DNA of 64,000 bases from Lepidonotus clava (Eukaryota; Annelida; Polychaeta; Phyllodocida; Polynoidae): assembly GCA_936440205.1 (NCBI GenBank), contig OW387135.1, positions 31,226,792 through 31,290,791 on the forward strand, given 5' to 3'. Below, piece after piece: positions 49,901-61,829 of this stretch (the first letter of the stretch is position 1; each line of letters opens with the position of its first letter). The notes under the pieces are model-generated. The model worked only from the letters and a program-made list of their open reading frames with translations. It did no database searches and had not been told where the DNA came from. Position numbers and translations under genes: made by a program.

Positions 49901-50480
49901 GCCCAACACCTAAGGGTAGCGCATTTTCTCTGATTCTACCATGGGATGCTATACAATGTGTGCCCCTCCCACCTGGTCAGGGTCGGCTGCACCCAGCGAC
50001 ATCTCGGACCCGAAGGTGGGGTCGGCCCGGGGCGCCGGCCGCTTCTTACGACGTCCCGACATGACGACGACCTGCTGCTCCTCCAGGGGGTGGACGCTAC
50101 GTACTCCGGGCTGACCTCTCCTGTTACACCGTACTCCTTAATCAGGACTTCACCACCTAGCTAATAACCCTTTGTCGAAATGCTGGAAAATCCGTGGACA
50201 CCACCGGCCGCTGGGAGGGTGGTGGTCGCAGTGGGACTTGTCGCCCGATTCTGGAGCCTGGAGGAGAAGGGCCTGCACTGGAGGAGATGAGCAGTAATCC
50301 ACTCCAGGATCCGCACCCACAGACTGGTGGTGTGGGGAACGCGTTGGTGGTGGTCGGGCGGGCGGGCGGTACAAGGATCGGGGCCTCCTACTCTGGTGAT
50401 ACAGGCACCCGGCTGCCTCCTGCTGTGACTGGCCTAGTCAACCTACCACATGTATGTCCGCCTTTCCACGACTCGTAAAA
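49900..50480. other. CpG-rich islet
   Basis: CpG-dense, with a CCTCCAGGG word running on into GGTGG at 50080 and two CTGGAGGAG words at about 50263 and 50278. It lies just left of the X-box at 50528. Confidence 0.35.
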
Positions 50481-50527
50481 ACGCATGGAGAAAAAAAATA
50501 AAACTAGGCCTATAGCGCCGTATCAGT

Positions 50528-50541
50528 GTTACCATGGCAAC
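50528..50541. promoter_or_regulatory. RFX X-box
   Basis: GTTACCATGGCAAC is an exact RFX consensus palindrome at the right edge of a CpG-rich islet. Confidence 0.55.
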
Positions 50542-50549
50542 CAAGAGAC

Positions 50550-53500
50550 AACGTGCGGGTCACATGTCAAGGAATGGACTGGGGGCGAATGGCTTAGACT
50601 TTGTATGTCAGTAGATAGTGGTGAATTGATTAGAAAAAACATTCAGTTTATATGGGCAGGATTGTGTTTACATACGCCAACATGTACGATTAAATTCCAA
50701 TCACGCCACATCTTTCCTTTTTTTCCTTTTTTTTTGTATGGGAGAAAAACGCTGTTCGCAATAGAAACTGGCCTAAGCAAGTAAAAGTTCAGGTTTGAAA
50801 AAAAAGAACAAGAAAAACACCCCCTGGCTCCACAACTGACAACCTTGATCGGTGATGCTAGATGATTACAAAGTCTTTATACAGAAGTAAAACTTCTTCT
50901 GAGATAATTAATTTGGGATTTTTTTTTAAACATGATCTTGCTATGGTAGCCTAAAGGCGACAAGGTTAGGGAGGATTACGGTCAGTCGGGCATAATAAAG
51001 AAAATAACATCCTGGATTACCAAAAAAGGGTGTAAACTGGTTAATCTAACTTTTTTTTTTCGTTTAATTAACCTTGCAACGCAATACACGTTCTAACATG
51101 ACCGACCAATTCTGGGCACAAAAAGATGAGCTTCTCATGTTTACACTTGTGATCCATGATAGAATTTGCCCGTGTTTTGAGGGCTGTTTCTCATTAGTAG
51201 ACCTGGTCACACATCTCTTGTCGACTGGGGTAATTCGGCCAGTTGGCTTTACTTATAGCATACTGGTAGGAGACCTGCCAAAAGAGGTTGATCCGGGTTT
51301 TTAGGATCCTTAGGTTAAAGTGCCATTAGATGTGCATATATATACGCTGTATAATGATACTGCTCATAATGCTAAAAAAAAAAACACAAGTACTTGTTCA
51401 AGTAATAGCACAATTGTTTGTCCTTCGATGTCTTCATAATTACCTCGGGTAATAAGTGAGTCTTTGATGCTGAATAAGTAATAACTTTTTTGCATGGTGT
51501 CTGTATGTGTGTTGAAATTAGCCGACACAAGCATTTGGCTATAGTGTTATATTAGCGTCTGTCTGCATGTCCTAAGGGTGAATGTGGGTTTCACAGCTGG
51601 GGGATCATAGGCCTGGGATCAGGGGAACAGACAGTCAGTAGGTCACACTACCCACACTGCCCTGATGGGAGTAGTCACATGCAACCAACAGTGGGAGGGT
51701 TTTTATGTGGTGGGTTTACTGTTCTACAGGGCTTTCAGGTCAAACTCTAACAAAGATAAATACACCTGATGTCCAGGCAAGAGGGCCTATTAACTGATGT
51801 TGGCGTACATGGTTCATATGGCAAATACATGTCCTATTTAAGGTTATTCTTATTTTCTTACTAGAACGACAACCGATATAGATAATGGTACCCCTGGGTC
51901 GCCTGTCTGATATGAGGTCAAGTACCGAAGATTACAGGCATCGTTTCTGGTGTAGATACATATATCAACCAATATGTCTATATGATAAAATAAGTATGTC
52001 TATATGGTGAAATAAGTATGTTGGTGCCACTTGAATCAGGCCAATATTTAAGACCCATCTGTGAATTCTGTGGATATGAAACATATCTACACTTTGACCT
52101 AATATAGGCCTATGGTCTTAAGTTTAAAAAAAAGACTATATATATATATATATATTATAAGGAAAGCTAAAAAAGAAATTAAAAGTAAAAAAAATAGAAT
52201 AATTAGCCCCACCAGCTGACGTTGGTGCCTGTTGCGGCCCCGTGGGTCCTAACGGTCAGCCCCCCCTCCCTCCCCCCGGCAGACCGGCCGGCCGCTGGCC
52301 CCCCGCCAGACGCGGGGCCCTTTTTGTCGCCGACATAGCGGTCATGTCGCAGACAATCGGCATAGCGCGGGGGTCGACGTGACGTGACAGTGGTGGTCGT
52401 CTCGGCCCACGCCCACGGCCCGCCTGTCGCCGTCACACACATCCCGGCCCGTTACTTCGGCCCGCTGATCAAGGCTGTGTTTACAATATGCGATATGAGC
52501 TGCGATATCGGCGGGATATGAAGAAATCAAAGATACAGGAGCGATATGATTGTAAAAAATGTTTGAACTTGAGGATTTTAAGACATGTGGAAATTATTTT
52601 CTTATTTCTCATGTGTGCGCACTGTCATATGACATCGTCATATCATTCCACCATCGCATAGTGTAATTCCCCCATAAGTGACCAGGGCTATATGATATAG
52701 TCCAGACATGCTGTCTGATGAGAGGCTCATCACTTGAATGCCTCATCTCACGTACACACGTTTCTTTCTCAGTGTGCACTGTTTCTCCTTTCCTCAAACT
52801 TTATCTTTCTACTAGATATCCCCCCTTGCTTCACTAATTACAATGTGGTGCATGATAATCTTTGGAATACGTGACATTGCCAATTTTGTAGAAGGAATTG
52901 AGACAAGAGTCAAGACAAAATAAGTATTGCATGCATGTTGTTCACATGGAACGGGGTAGATGGAATACAACTGTATATTAGATGTGCATGTAGTGCATAA
53001 TGTGAATAGACCCAGAATTCCATCGTCACAGCGGTGCCATGTGTCGGTTCTCAGTTGCCCTTTATTATTTATTCATGACCCATATAGCCTTTAGCCTGCA
53101 CAGTTTAAAGAAAATGAAACTATGCTGTTGTGTACCCTATACATAAGCTTGTCATCTTTCATTCTTACTTCATGATCCTCCCCTCCTATATTTATACTGA
53201 GTGCCTCACAGTTTCTAATCTCTTTTTTATAGCATTTCAAATTTGATAATCATTTATTTAAGTTTTCTCGCCATCGTTTCCCTGAGTCCCTTTCCATTTC
53301 ACTTTCCAATCCATCTCTGCCCCCTCCCAACCTTTCACTCCCACAACGTAATAACGGTCGTCGTGCCAACACTCAATCTGGTTATGCATACATGAATACA
53401 GTGATCTGCGCGACCAAACACCACCACCATGCATGGAGCAGATCATTCAGTGCCTGCCAGTCTCTTCGATCCCCATATTAAACAGGCCTTACCACCAACC

Positions 53501-53690
53501 GCACATACTCCACAATTGTTGTATTTGCCTATACTACGGCTGTGTGCGTTTAAGGGAGCCAAGGGGAGAGGGGGGTGGAGCTGTTTTTATTTTCCTGATA
53601 TGTAGCTGATGTATTTTATGTCAAGTGAAGACCGACATATCTCATACATCCCTTATCCCCTTTCAAGTGAATATTAATTTAATTAACTCA
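50550..53690. other. Non-coding, AT-rich with a GC-rich islet at 52.2-52.5 kb
   Basis: A 22-base direct duplication (ATGTCTATATG...AATAAGT) lies at 51975-52020 and an (AT)n run at about 52138-52155. The islet at 52200-52480 is CpG-rich with no supported ORF. Confidence 0.4.
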
Positions 53691-53899
53691 GTGGCGGATC
53701 CAAGTTTTATAAAAGGGAAGGTGGGGTGCTTTTAGAAAACCTTTTACTGACTTAATAAAAATTGTCCCAACTGTTACAGGTACATTTACATGTAACTGCT
53801 AGCATAATGTAGCTCTATCATGTATTCTTCGGACGGAGAAAAACCATACAATAATTATAACCTTGAATCAATCCATTAAATTTAGACCTGATGATACAA

Positions 53900-54411
53900 T
53901 GGGTGATAGGCTTTGTATTATCTTTGTAGGCCTATCCATAGTTTTTCTTCCCTGTCACATTGTGTTTGTGCTTTTATAGAGTGAGGGGGTGATTTTATAA
54001 ATAATAAGATCGAGATATCGAGACCCTTGGTTAATACTGGTTTATCCAATGGGCCCCAATTGAATTGTGGAGCTACCGCAGTGTCATGCTTATGAGTGAT
54101 GTCATGGAAATGTTCTTGGAAGCGGATTAGAAGCCAGTTCTTGGCTGGCTGACATACTGTATGCCACAGTTGTTGCAAGTAATGAGGTAGATTAAATATC
54201 TACTCTGGCAGTTCATATTGTATAAAGGTGTGAAACTGCGATTGTCTATCCTGGAAAAAAGTTTGTTAGATTTTGGATTTTGTTGGATATTTTTGTTGGA
54301 TTGTTGGATTATAAGAGGGAAATACCGACAAGAAGATATAACTTCTAAGTTCAACTGACATTTCGTATGGCAACATAGACCAGCAGAATCCGTCTCTTGC
54401 TTCTCTATCAT
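53900..54411 (-). mobile_element. Penelope-like element fragment with GIY-YIG endonuclease region
   Basis: On the minus strand the translation includes YLIYLITCNNCGIQYVSQ, the GIY-YIG-type start of the C-terminal endonuclease of Penelope-like retroelements, preceded by a cysteine-bearing linker. It is followed by FQEHFHDITHKHDTAVAPQF and EEKLWIGLQ, which match the family's R-E-H-x-x-D-I and E-x-x-W-I-x-x-L patterns. The frame is interrupted and the reverse transcriptase domain, expected at higher coordinates, is not seen, so this is a truncated, inactive copy. The word GTGGCGGATCC near 53690 may mark a neighbouring mobile-element end. Confidence 0.8.
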
Positions 54412-54439
54412 GTATTACATTATGTGAGCCGGTAGTACT

Positions 54440-54673
54440 GTACCTATGTGGCATGCTCTGATGCTGATCGGGCGCCGGGGCCCCTCTCCCAGAGCCCCGA
54501 GTGCTGTATAGTGTACCGGCGGTTTGGGAGGCAGGCCTCAGACCAGACTCAGCGGCACCAGCCTGCCCCCTGGAGTCTCCATCCAGCATTACATCCTCCG
54601 CCCAGCTATAATTTAGTGAGCTGCATTCATCTCTACATAATTGATATCCAGCTGCCCTAAATCGACTGTACAT
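54440..54673 (-). CDS. Doubtful coding-like frame beside the Penelope fragment
   Basis: A minus-strand frame opening MYSRFRAAGYQL has varied, protein-like composition over about 75 codons and a pyrimidine-rich CACTTACCTCCGTCCACCAG tract just upstream that could be an acceptor. A TAG|GTACAG near 54443 could be a donor, but in phase 2. No domain is recognised, and the opposite strand is also open. Confidence 0.18.
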
Positions 54674-54735
54674 GGCATGTGTGCGTGCTGGTGGACGGAG
54701 GTAAGTGATTGGAGATGACCTCCGCTGTACACATG

Positions 54736-55250
54736 CAGATGCAGATAGATACCGTCGCTGTTCATCAAATTTTATCTATGTGAAGTCTAACGATAGTATA
54801 TATTTCAAATACTTGCAGATAAATACAATTGCTCTTCATCAAAATGTATTGGTGTGTTTTTCACTGACTGAGGTATAACGCTTAGAGGCTATAGGATATT
54901 TCAAATACTTGCAGATAAATATCGTTGTCCTTCATCATATTTTATTGATGTGCCCACTGACTGAGATATAACATTATAGTATATTTCAAATACTTTCAGA
55001 TAAATACTTTTGCTCTTCATCAAATTTGACGGATTTTTTTCCCACTGACTGAGGTATAATACTGGTATATTTCAAATACTTGCAGATAAATACCTTTGCT
55101 CTTTATCAAATTTGATGGACGTTTTTCCACTGAAGTATAGCACTTGTACATTTCAAATGCTTGCAGATGAATACCATTGCTCTTCATCAAATTTTATTGT
55201 CGTGATTTCCACTGACAGAGATCTAACGCAAGTATATTTCAAATACTCCA
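54736..55250 (+). repeat. Satellite-like tandem array, about 86 bp x 6
   Basis: TATTTCAAATACTTGCAGAT or its variant starts at 54801, 54897, 54982, 55068, 55149 and 55235, giving periods of 96, 85, 86, 81 and 86. Each unit also has a TTGCTCTTCATCAAATTT box and a CCACTGACTGAGGTATAA box. Copies have diverged by an estimated 15-25 percent. Confidence 0.85.
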
Positions 55251-56563
55251 AGACTACACTCTTTAAAAGTTAAACAAGAAATAGATATCTTTATTTTCAA
55301 GGTCATTATCACTTATGATATTTTCTAGAATATGGAAAGGATCAATTCACCGCAGTTGTAAGAAACATGGTTTTACTATTATATTGTATTGTGTATTCTG
55401 TCGTTAACAATGTTACGAAAATGATATTATTGAAAAATGGAATTATATGTACTTCAACAACTATCGGAAGAGCTCTGTATAAGAGAGATAGAATAAAGAA
55501 TTTAAAAAAAAAGAAAGAAAGAAACAGAGGGTATGAGTTGCAGGGAGTCGTGCCATCAGACGTCAGGGGCCGTATGCCCTTCTCCTCCTGGTGATGAAGG
55601 TCACAGGAGGAGGCTGGAGGAAGGTCACCCACCACTGCCTCAATGCATTCACAACACGCCCCAACCACCCCCTCCAGACGGAGATTAAATTATCTTTCTT
55701 GCAGCCTGCCCAAATTTAGACGGTCCTGCCCCGGAGGGACCGCTGTCTATATGAGATGACCGGCTGAGTGATATGCTCTCGGTCATATTGATATCGTTCA
55801 TATATATCTTGTTGCCATGGGAACGAAAGGTTGAATAGCAGAACTGGTAAAGGCAAAGTTGAGGACTTTAAAACAGTTGATATAAATTTGGCTTTTCCTA
55901 AGGATTTTACTGTGGAAAATGAGAGGGCATTTTATCTAAATATATACAATAATTTCTATCTATGTGAAGAGTCTCAACCAACAATCTAAATAGTAAAGCA
56001 TTTGGGAACAAAGGTTTTATACCAGTTGTATTTCAACCGTTACCATAAATCTCTATGGAGAGCAACTAAATTACGTCCCTAAACTGCATCAATCATTATT
56101 ATCACAATTAAATAATATCATGCGCTCAGTCACAAAGTACTGACCATCAAGACTAGGTACTCCAGGTGGGGCCTGCAGGTGTGTGGGGACAGGTGGGTAA
56201 GGGTGGGGGGATACAGGGGTCAACATGGCACCTGAGTCCAAGGTAAATGTTGCATTACCTCCCTACTCCCCTTACCCACGGACATCTACCACACCTGCGC
56301 CTATCGAAGACCACCTCCAGAAAGAAATCTATACAAAAAATATGTATATATGATTTAATTTACCCAACTCCTAAAAACATTACTACTATTCCCTTGGAAC
56401 TGAGAAGGCCTGGCATGGTCAAAACAATTTAGGCAATTGCGTCTTTGGTTCCTGCACTAATGTAAGTGAATTAGTCAAACTGCTTCTCTGTCTGCCCTCC
56501 TACTTTCAGTTTCCATTTGCCATCCGTGTTGCCTGGTGTGGTCGGCATGATGTTCCCAATGTT

Positions 56564-56579
56564 CCCAACAGGTGGCGCT
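56564..56579 (+). promoter_or_regulatory. CTCF-like site beside a CRE
   Basis: CCCAACAGGTGGCGCT fits the CTCF core except at the fourth position. A perfect TGACGTCA follows at 56591-56598. Confidence 0.35.
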
Positions 56580-59300
56580 TCTGTAGGCAATGACGTCAAC
56601 TATGGAGAGAGGATGGTGCCCGGCGTGTATGTCCATTAGTTAGGCGAGACGCATGAACAACAGGATGGAACCAGCCAAGGAAACGGTAAACTTTCATGGA
56701 CTTTTTCCCTTCATCCATTACAAGCAAAATAAACAGTTTTCCTGTCCCCATTTTATTTTATTATGATTTACGTTAAAGACTTTCCCCTGGGAACTCATTG
56801 GTAATTGGTACTGCATTTGTCATGGGAGCCTTCAAATACGGAAAACATCGGTGTTTTACTTGTTGACTGTCTGCATGCAGGATGGCTGTAAATACCATAC
56901 GCGTATAAGCCCCGTGGTTTTGCCTTCAATCATTTTGAGTTTCTTTCCCAACATGTGCCATAAATCCTCACCTTAAGAAGACAACCACCTTATTTCCATA
57001 GCAACAGCACATCTTTTCAGCTTGATGGCACCATACTGGCCAATTTCTGAAGACTGGGTATCTGCCCGAAATAATTTGGTTTTAAATAGCCGTTTTAAAG
57101 TTGTTTTTTCTATGGTCTTTTATAATATGTTGTGTATCAAATATGAAGCTTAGTTCACATAGACACCCTTATGATAGTGTTAACAAGTAGGCCTACACTT
57201 GCACCTCCATTAATTAAATAGAATTGAATTGTGCATGCTGACCATGTTGTAAGTGTTACCTTTTTTCATTATTCATTTTCCAACATCTTGAGTCGCATTT
57301 TTAACTACCGTTCCAAGAAGCAGTGACCTTTTCCCACTTGATATAAGACAAAGTATCACCGCGATTACATAGAGCTTATTCCCCAGCCTGTTTGCTCTGA
57401 CAGTAGCCAGCAGCTCTGTGCGCAGTTTAGAGCAGCTCAGTAATACTAGACGGTAAGCCCCACAGACCAATCAATGCTGGAACACCTCCCAGACATCGAG
57501 CAGTAAAGTACAATCTTCGCGACGGGCTTCAATATGGCTTCCTACTGGGGCCAGCAGTCGGTGTCTGGTGGGAAACTATTCCCTATAACAGTCCCTGATT
57601 TAATTAGCACGTGTCTCAGTAAATTGTAGCCTGCAGAAGCAATTAGACAGGTAATTGACTGCTGCCTAAGGTTGGCTTGACTGTGGCACAGTGGCTTCAG
57701 ACTTTACTTCATTAAGGGTTTGATGTGAGAATACTGTAAGCTTTGTGTGCAACCTGTCAAAAGTAAGGCTGAAATGTTTGTTCGAAGACTGATAACATGC
57801 ACTAGAAGTTTGTGAAGTCAAATGAAACTATTCTACATAGGCTTTAGGCCTTGCGTCATTAAAGGTAGAACAAATGTAAGATTGAAATGTTGTTTGTTCA
57901 TAGACAGATAACAATACAAGTTAGTTAGGTTTACCGAGAATATTTTACACGATATTATACTTTGACAGGAATTTCAATCTATCTTTTTACAGCCACAAAC
58001 GTTGAAGAAGGCACTACTTTTGCTTCCTTCGTTCGATGTATTTTCCTTGACCCTTGAAATAATGCCGTTCATATTAATAAGGCTGGCATATCCCGATTCT
58101 ATAATTAGTTTGGGCGAATAAAAAAAAAATATTTCAGTATATTTTGCGACCCTTTTTCTTTTTTTTATATGAAAATGAACCTAGGTTATGCATATCCTTT
58201 TACACAATCTTATAGAATCAATACCAAATTTAGACGTTGAATCAATTCTACAAAGCTTTGACCATACTCACGTCATGACGACTCGTATATTGAACTGAGC
58301 TTACCTGCAAAGATAAAAAGACACACATGAGGTTTTTTTCGAGCAATTATTGATGGTAATTGGGAGACAACTTAGTTTTCTATACGTATTTACAACAATT
58401 ATACTATACCTTAAGTCAAAAGAACATCCCCAAACCTACATCAGAATTAACGAACTACGATTCTGGATTATTTATGGCATTAACATTTTCATATAGTCAT
58501 CATGGTTTCGCTATTGCCGTTTCATTAGGATCGAGGGAAAAAACATGTTTTTACTGCATATTTTTATGAACATGATCCATGGCATATTGGTGCATTGGTC
58601 AATTCAAAAAATATCATAATTAATCGTCGGGATACTGCAACCACTATATCTCAGTACAGCATAGCCATAATCTATAACCTATGATCAATTGACCTGACCA
58701 ATAAAGCTTATCCCCCCCTATGCCTTAGTCCTAGATGAATTTTGTCACCTGATCAACTCTGGTCTCCCTAATCCTATAATAACTGGTCGATCGGAAATTG
58801 ATAGCATGTCGATACAAGCCGCCATGTTACAGACCCAAAAAACCAAAGTAGCACACCAAAGCACATGTATATATATATATACATATGTACTGACAATGCA
58901 TTGGAATGATGAAAATAGCGCTGTTTAGTCTAATTTGGTGACTTCAGTTTAGGTTTCACAATGTATCACGTGTTGTGCGATGTCAAAGATTAAGATATAT
59001 AGTTTATAAATCCGTACATATTGCAAACAATCCTGCCAATAAACAAAGAAGAAGAACTCGCGGAGTCTGTGCATGCCGACCTATGTAATAGCCCTTTTAT
59101 CAGTTGCAGTATTATAGGCCTGCATGAACATCCCAGTGTCCATACACCTGCGTGCATGCCATTTCGCTGCGGTCATACACCAGGCCACTTTGGCATTCAG
59201 ACAGTTAACACACGAGTCACCATTCGTCTGGGAGCCATGACCAATGAGGACTGAGCAGCTCGGCTGGTGAACTGCTCGGAGCTGCTCGGAGCTGCTCGGG

Positions 59301-59312
59301 GCCGCCTAGTGG
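59301..59312 (-). promoter_or_regulatory. CTCF-like site, reverse
   Basis: GCCGCCTAGTGG is close to the reverse CTCF core and abuts a pair of GAGCTGCTC words. Confidence 0.25.
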
Positions 59313-60518
59313 TAGCTGAGTAACCTCTGACCTGAGGCTGTCATCGGTGTGAGGGCCTCATGGAGACAGATGGGGTGTCTGGGCCCTCACGGCACCACGG
59401 CCATCAGTTAGCGTTAAGACTGGGGGCTGGGCTCGTGGGAAAAACTCATGGGGAAAGTTAGTAGTATCAAGTATAGCTAGGGCTGACTTGACACTTTTAA
59501 GAGGAGAGTGCGCCAACCCAAACGACAAGACTAAGAGTAAAAGCGGTTGGTTTAGTATACCGACAAGGTGCAATTACCTTTTTTAAAACAGACCCAATCG
59601 TAGATCTATAGCGAAACAGCGTATAGTTGCAGGAGAACTAAGTTTTGCTCTTTATTAAGATGAACTCGTTTTGCCGATCCTATCTATGGTCTGCTCAAAC
59701 CTGTCCGTTATTACTTTTTGTCCTCTGCTGTCGCTGTTACTGTTGGCGCTAATGCATAAAACTACTGTAAATCTATATCAACCTCGACTAAACGGTGTTG
59801 CGTTGATGCAAGCAAATGGCATTGGACGGCAATTCCAGAAATGCTGATGTTTTATGTGCAATGTGAATATAGAATCTTCAACATTTCCTATCCAACGCAT
59901 ATTAAAGGTGACGATTCGATTATTGCACCTTAGAATAGGCCGGCGGCAATAATACTGCTAATGTTAATTAGAATAAAGTACTTCGATATTTCACTGAACA
60001 CGCACAGCATTTAGAAGTTAATCAAGTGGAAGGTGTCAACTTATTTACTTGTAATTGCATCGAACTGCCTTTTCCAATGGTATTTCTACTAAGGTAGGTA
60101 AACATTAGCCTACCTTCCGAATAATTTTACATCAGTTTACTGACTCGCTTTACCCACTTTCTCATTAAGAATGAAATCTTCCACAGTGATCTTAGATTTG
60201 CTTCTTTTGTATGATCTTTAAGAGGCAATCTGAAAAATAAATTTACTTTGGAAAGGAAATACCCGTGGGTTTTTTCTTATCTATATCTGTAGGCCTATAG
60301 GTCTGTATTCCCCCACAAAGGCCACCTTTACCAATAATCTCTTCCCTGTCTTTATTTTAGGAATGGCAGCTCCAATATACTTTTCTGATATAAGACTATT
60401 CCCCTTCTACGTTATGGCTATACACAGTCTCTGACGTTCACCACAATTAGTCTGACCTTTGCCCAGGACCCTGGAGACCTCTTTCTACCTGACCCCTGAA
60501 TCCTAGTCTACACTGACT

Positions 60519-60534
60519 CCTCCAGGGGGCGCCA
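60519..60534 (+). promoter_or_regulatory. CTCF-like site
   Basis: CCTCCAGGGGGCGCCA is the one CCTCCAGGG word that runs on into a full GGGGGCGC CTCF-type core. Confidence 0.45.
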
Positions 60535-61237
60535 TCCTGGGTCCTGCTGGTACCGTCCTGTCAGGTCCTGTGTGTGTACGTACCGGCAATAACATGCCCA
60601 GAACCAGCGAGACAGGCAGCCGGAAGTAATGGTGTCTAAATTGGACAGGTCGTTTTATGACACCATATCCGGCTGTGGAAAGTGAGTCAGTCAGTAAAAA
60701 ACGCCCGTATTCCATCGGTCTGGCTTTTAGCACTAACTCACCGTATAATCAGTGGGGGAATCTGTATATCTATCCAAGCCATAAACACTATAGCTTTATG
60801 CTTAAATGGTATTTTTTGATATATGCCTACTGGTCCTTTCTGGCATACCGGTCTATGAGCGTATGGAACTTGTAAAGCAGATTTTTAGTATGGAACATGT
60901 TGCTGGACTTTTCTTTGTTTATATGTGTATAGTTTAAAGTCCGGCCAACATTTCAGGGCTCTTTCCAGACTGCACAAGGTAATGCATTTCAGCTTTGAGT
61001 GACTGAATTTATGAGATGATTTAATATAAGATAAACCTGTCATTTGTATAACTATCCTACTCTTTCCGAAGAGTGGCAAGGGATCTTTTATGTGTAATCT
61101 CCTATAAAAAGGGCATTACACACAGCAACTCTGTCCTGAGAAAAGGTAGGCAAATGCATATGTTATAGGGAAATGTCAGAGTGTGCTGGTATAGTTCCTG
61201 GAAGCTGCAATTAGTCAGTCTGTCTGACCTGGGTCTG

Positions 61238-61251
61238 CCACCAGGGGGCTG
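61238..61251 (+). promoter_or_regulatory. CTCF-like site
   Basis: CCACCAGGGGGCTG is a near-exact CTCF core. Confidence 0.5.
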
Positions 61252-61309
61252 ATCACGTGGTCAGCCGTGTCCCCATACTGTCTGACACCATGTCGTAGTT
61301 CACGTGGAC

Positions 61310-61324
61310 CCCACTAGGGGGACG
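61310..61324 (+). promoter_or_regulatory. CTCF-like site
   Basis: CCACTAGGGGGACG matches the CTCF core except for A at the GGC step. It lies 72 bases from the previous site in the same orientation. Confidence 0.4.
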
Positions 61325-61808
61325 TGTGCGACAGGCCAGACAGTGAGTCTGAAGTGAAAAGTCGGCCAGGCTCCGACATCATGCAAATATCCACGGTGAT
61401 GGGCCTATATAGATTATTGCGTGCTTCGTTAGGAGCGGGAATTGGCAAGGGAATCTACTCAGAGAATCTGTTCTTTCTTTTTAAAGTATCTCTCTTCTTG
61501 CTTTCTATATCAAATCCCGAATCCAATACCAATACCAAAAGTGTTACTTTTTACGTAAGCCTACCGACCTTCCACTGATGGAATTCCGGGTCGTGGGCAG
61601 TTCAAACAAAGACATCCTATAGACTCTACAGGCTCTACATCATTCTCATTTTAGATAAGGCTCACGGTGCCAGTCCGTGTCAACTTTGAGGGGTCCAGTC
61701 AGGGTACGGCTGGAACCTGTGAAGACGCCGACGTCATCGATTACCGGGGTTGGTAGCGGGACTCAGCCCCTATCAAATTGATGTGGCCGGTTAGGGAGCA
61801 CCCTCCCC

Positions 61809-61820
61809 CGCCCCCTACTG
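61809..61820 (-). promoter_or_regulatory. CTCF-like site, reverse
   Basis: CGCCCCCTACTG resembles the reverse CTCF core, facing the two forward sites 500 bases to the left. Confidence 0.3.
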
Positions 61821-61829
61821 CCCCCTACA

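Larger units (their letters stand above)
55260..60460. other. Non-coding, mostly AT-rich
   Basis: X-box-like words lie at 55811-55824 (GTTGCCATGGGAAC) and 56992-57005 (ATTTCCATAGCAAC), a full CRE TGACGTCA at 56591 and a CTCF-like site at 56564. GAGCWGCTC words occur at 57430, 59253, 59279 and 59289. A strong minus-strand donor-like CAG|GTAAGC near 58304 also reads as an acceptor tract. No gene supported. Confidence 0.4.

Noticed and set aside
58290-58320. Strong donor CAG|GTAAGC on the minus strand preceded by an eight-codon ATG frame
   Set aside because: The same bases read as a pyrimidine-tract acceptor, and the surroundings are AT-rich with no promoter-like character.
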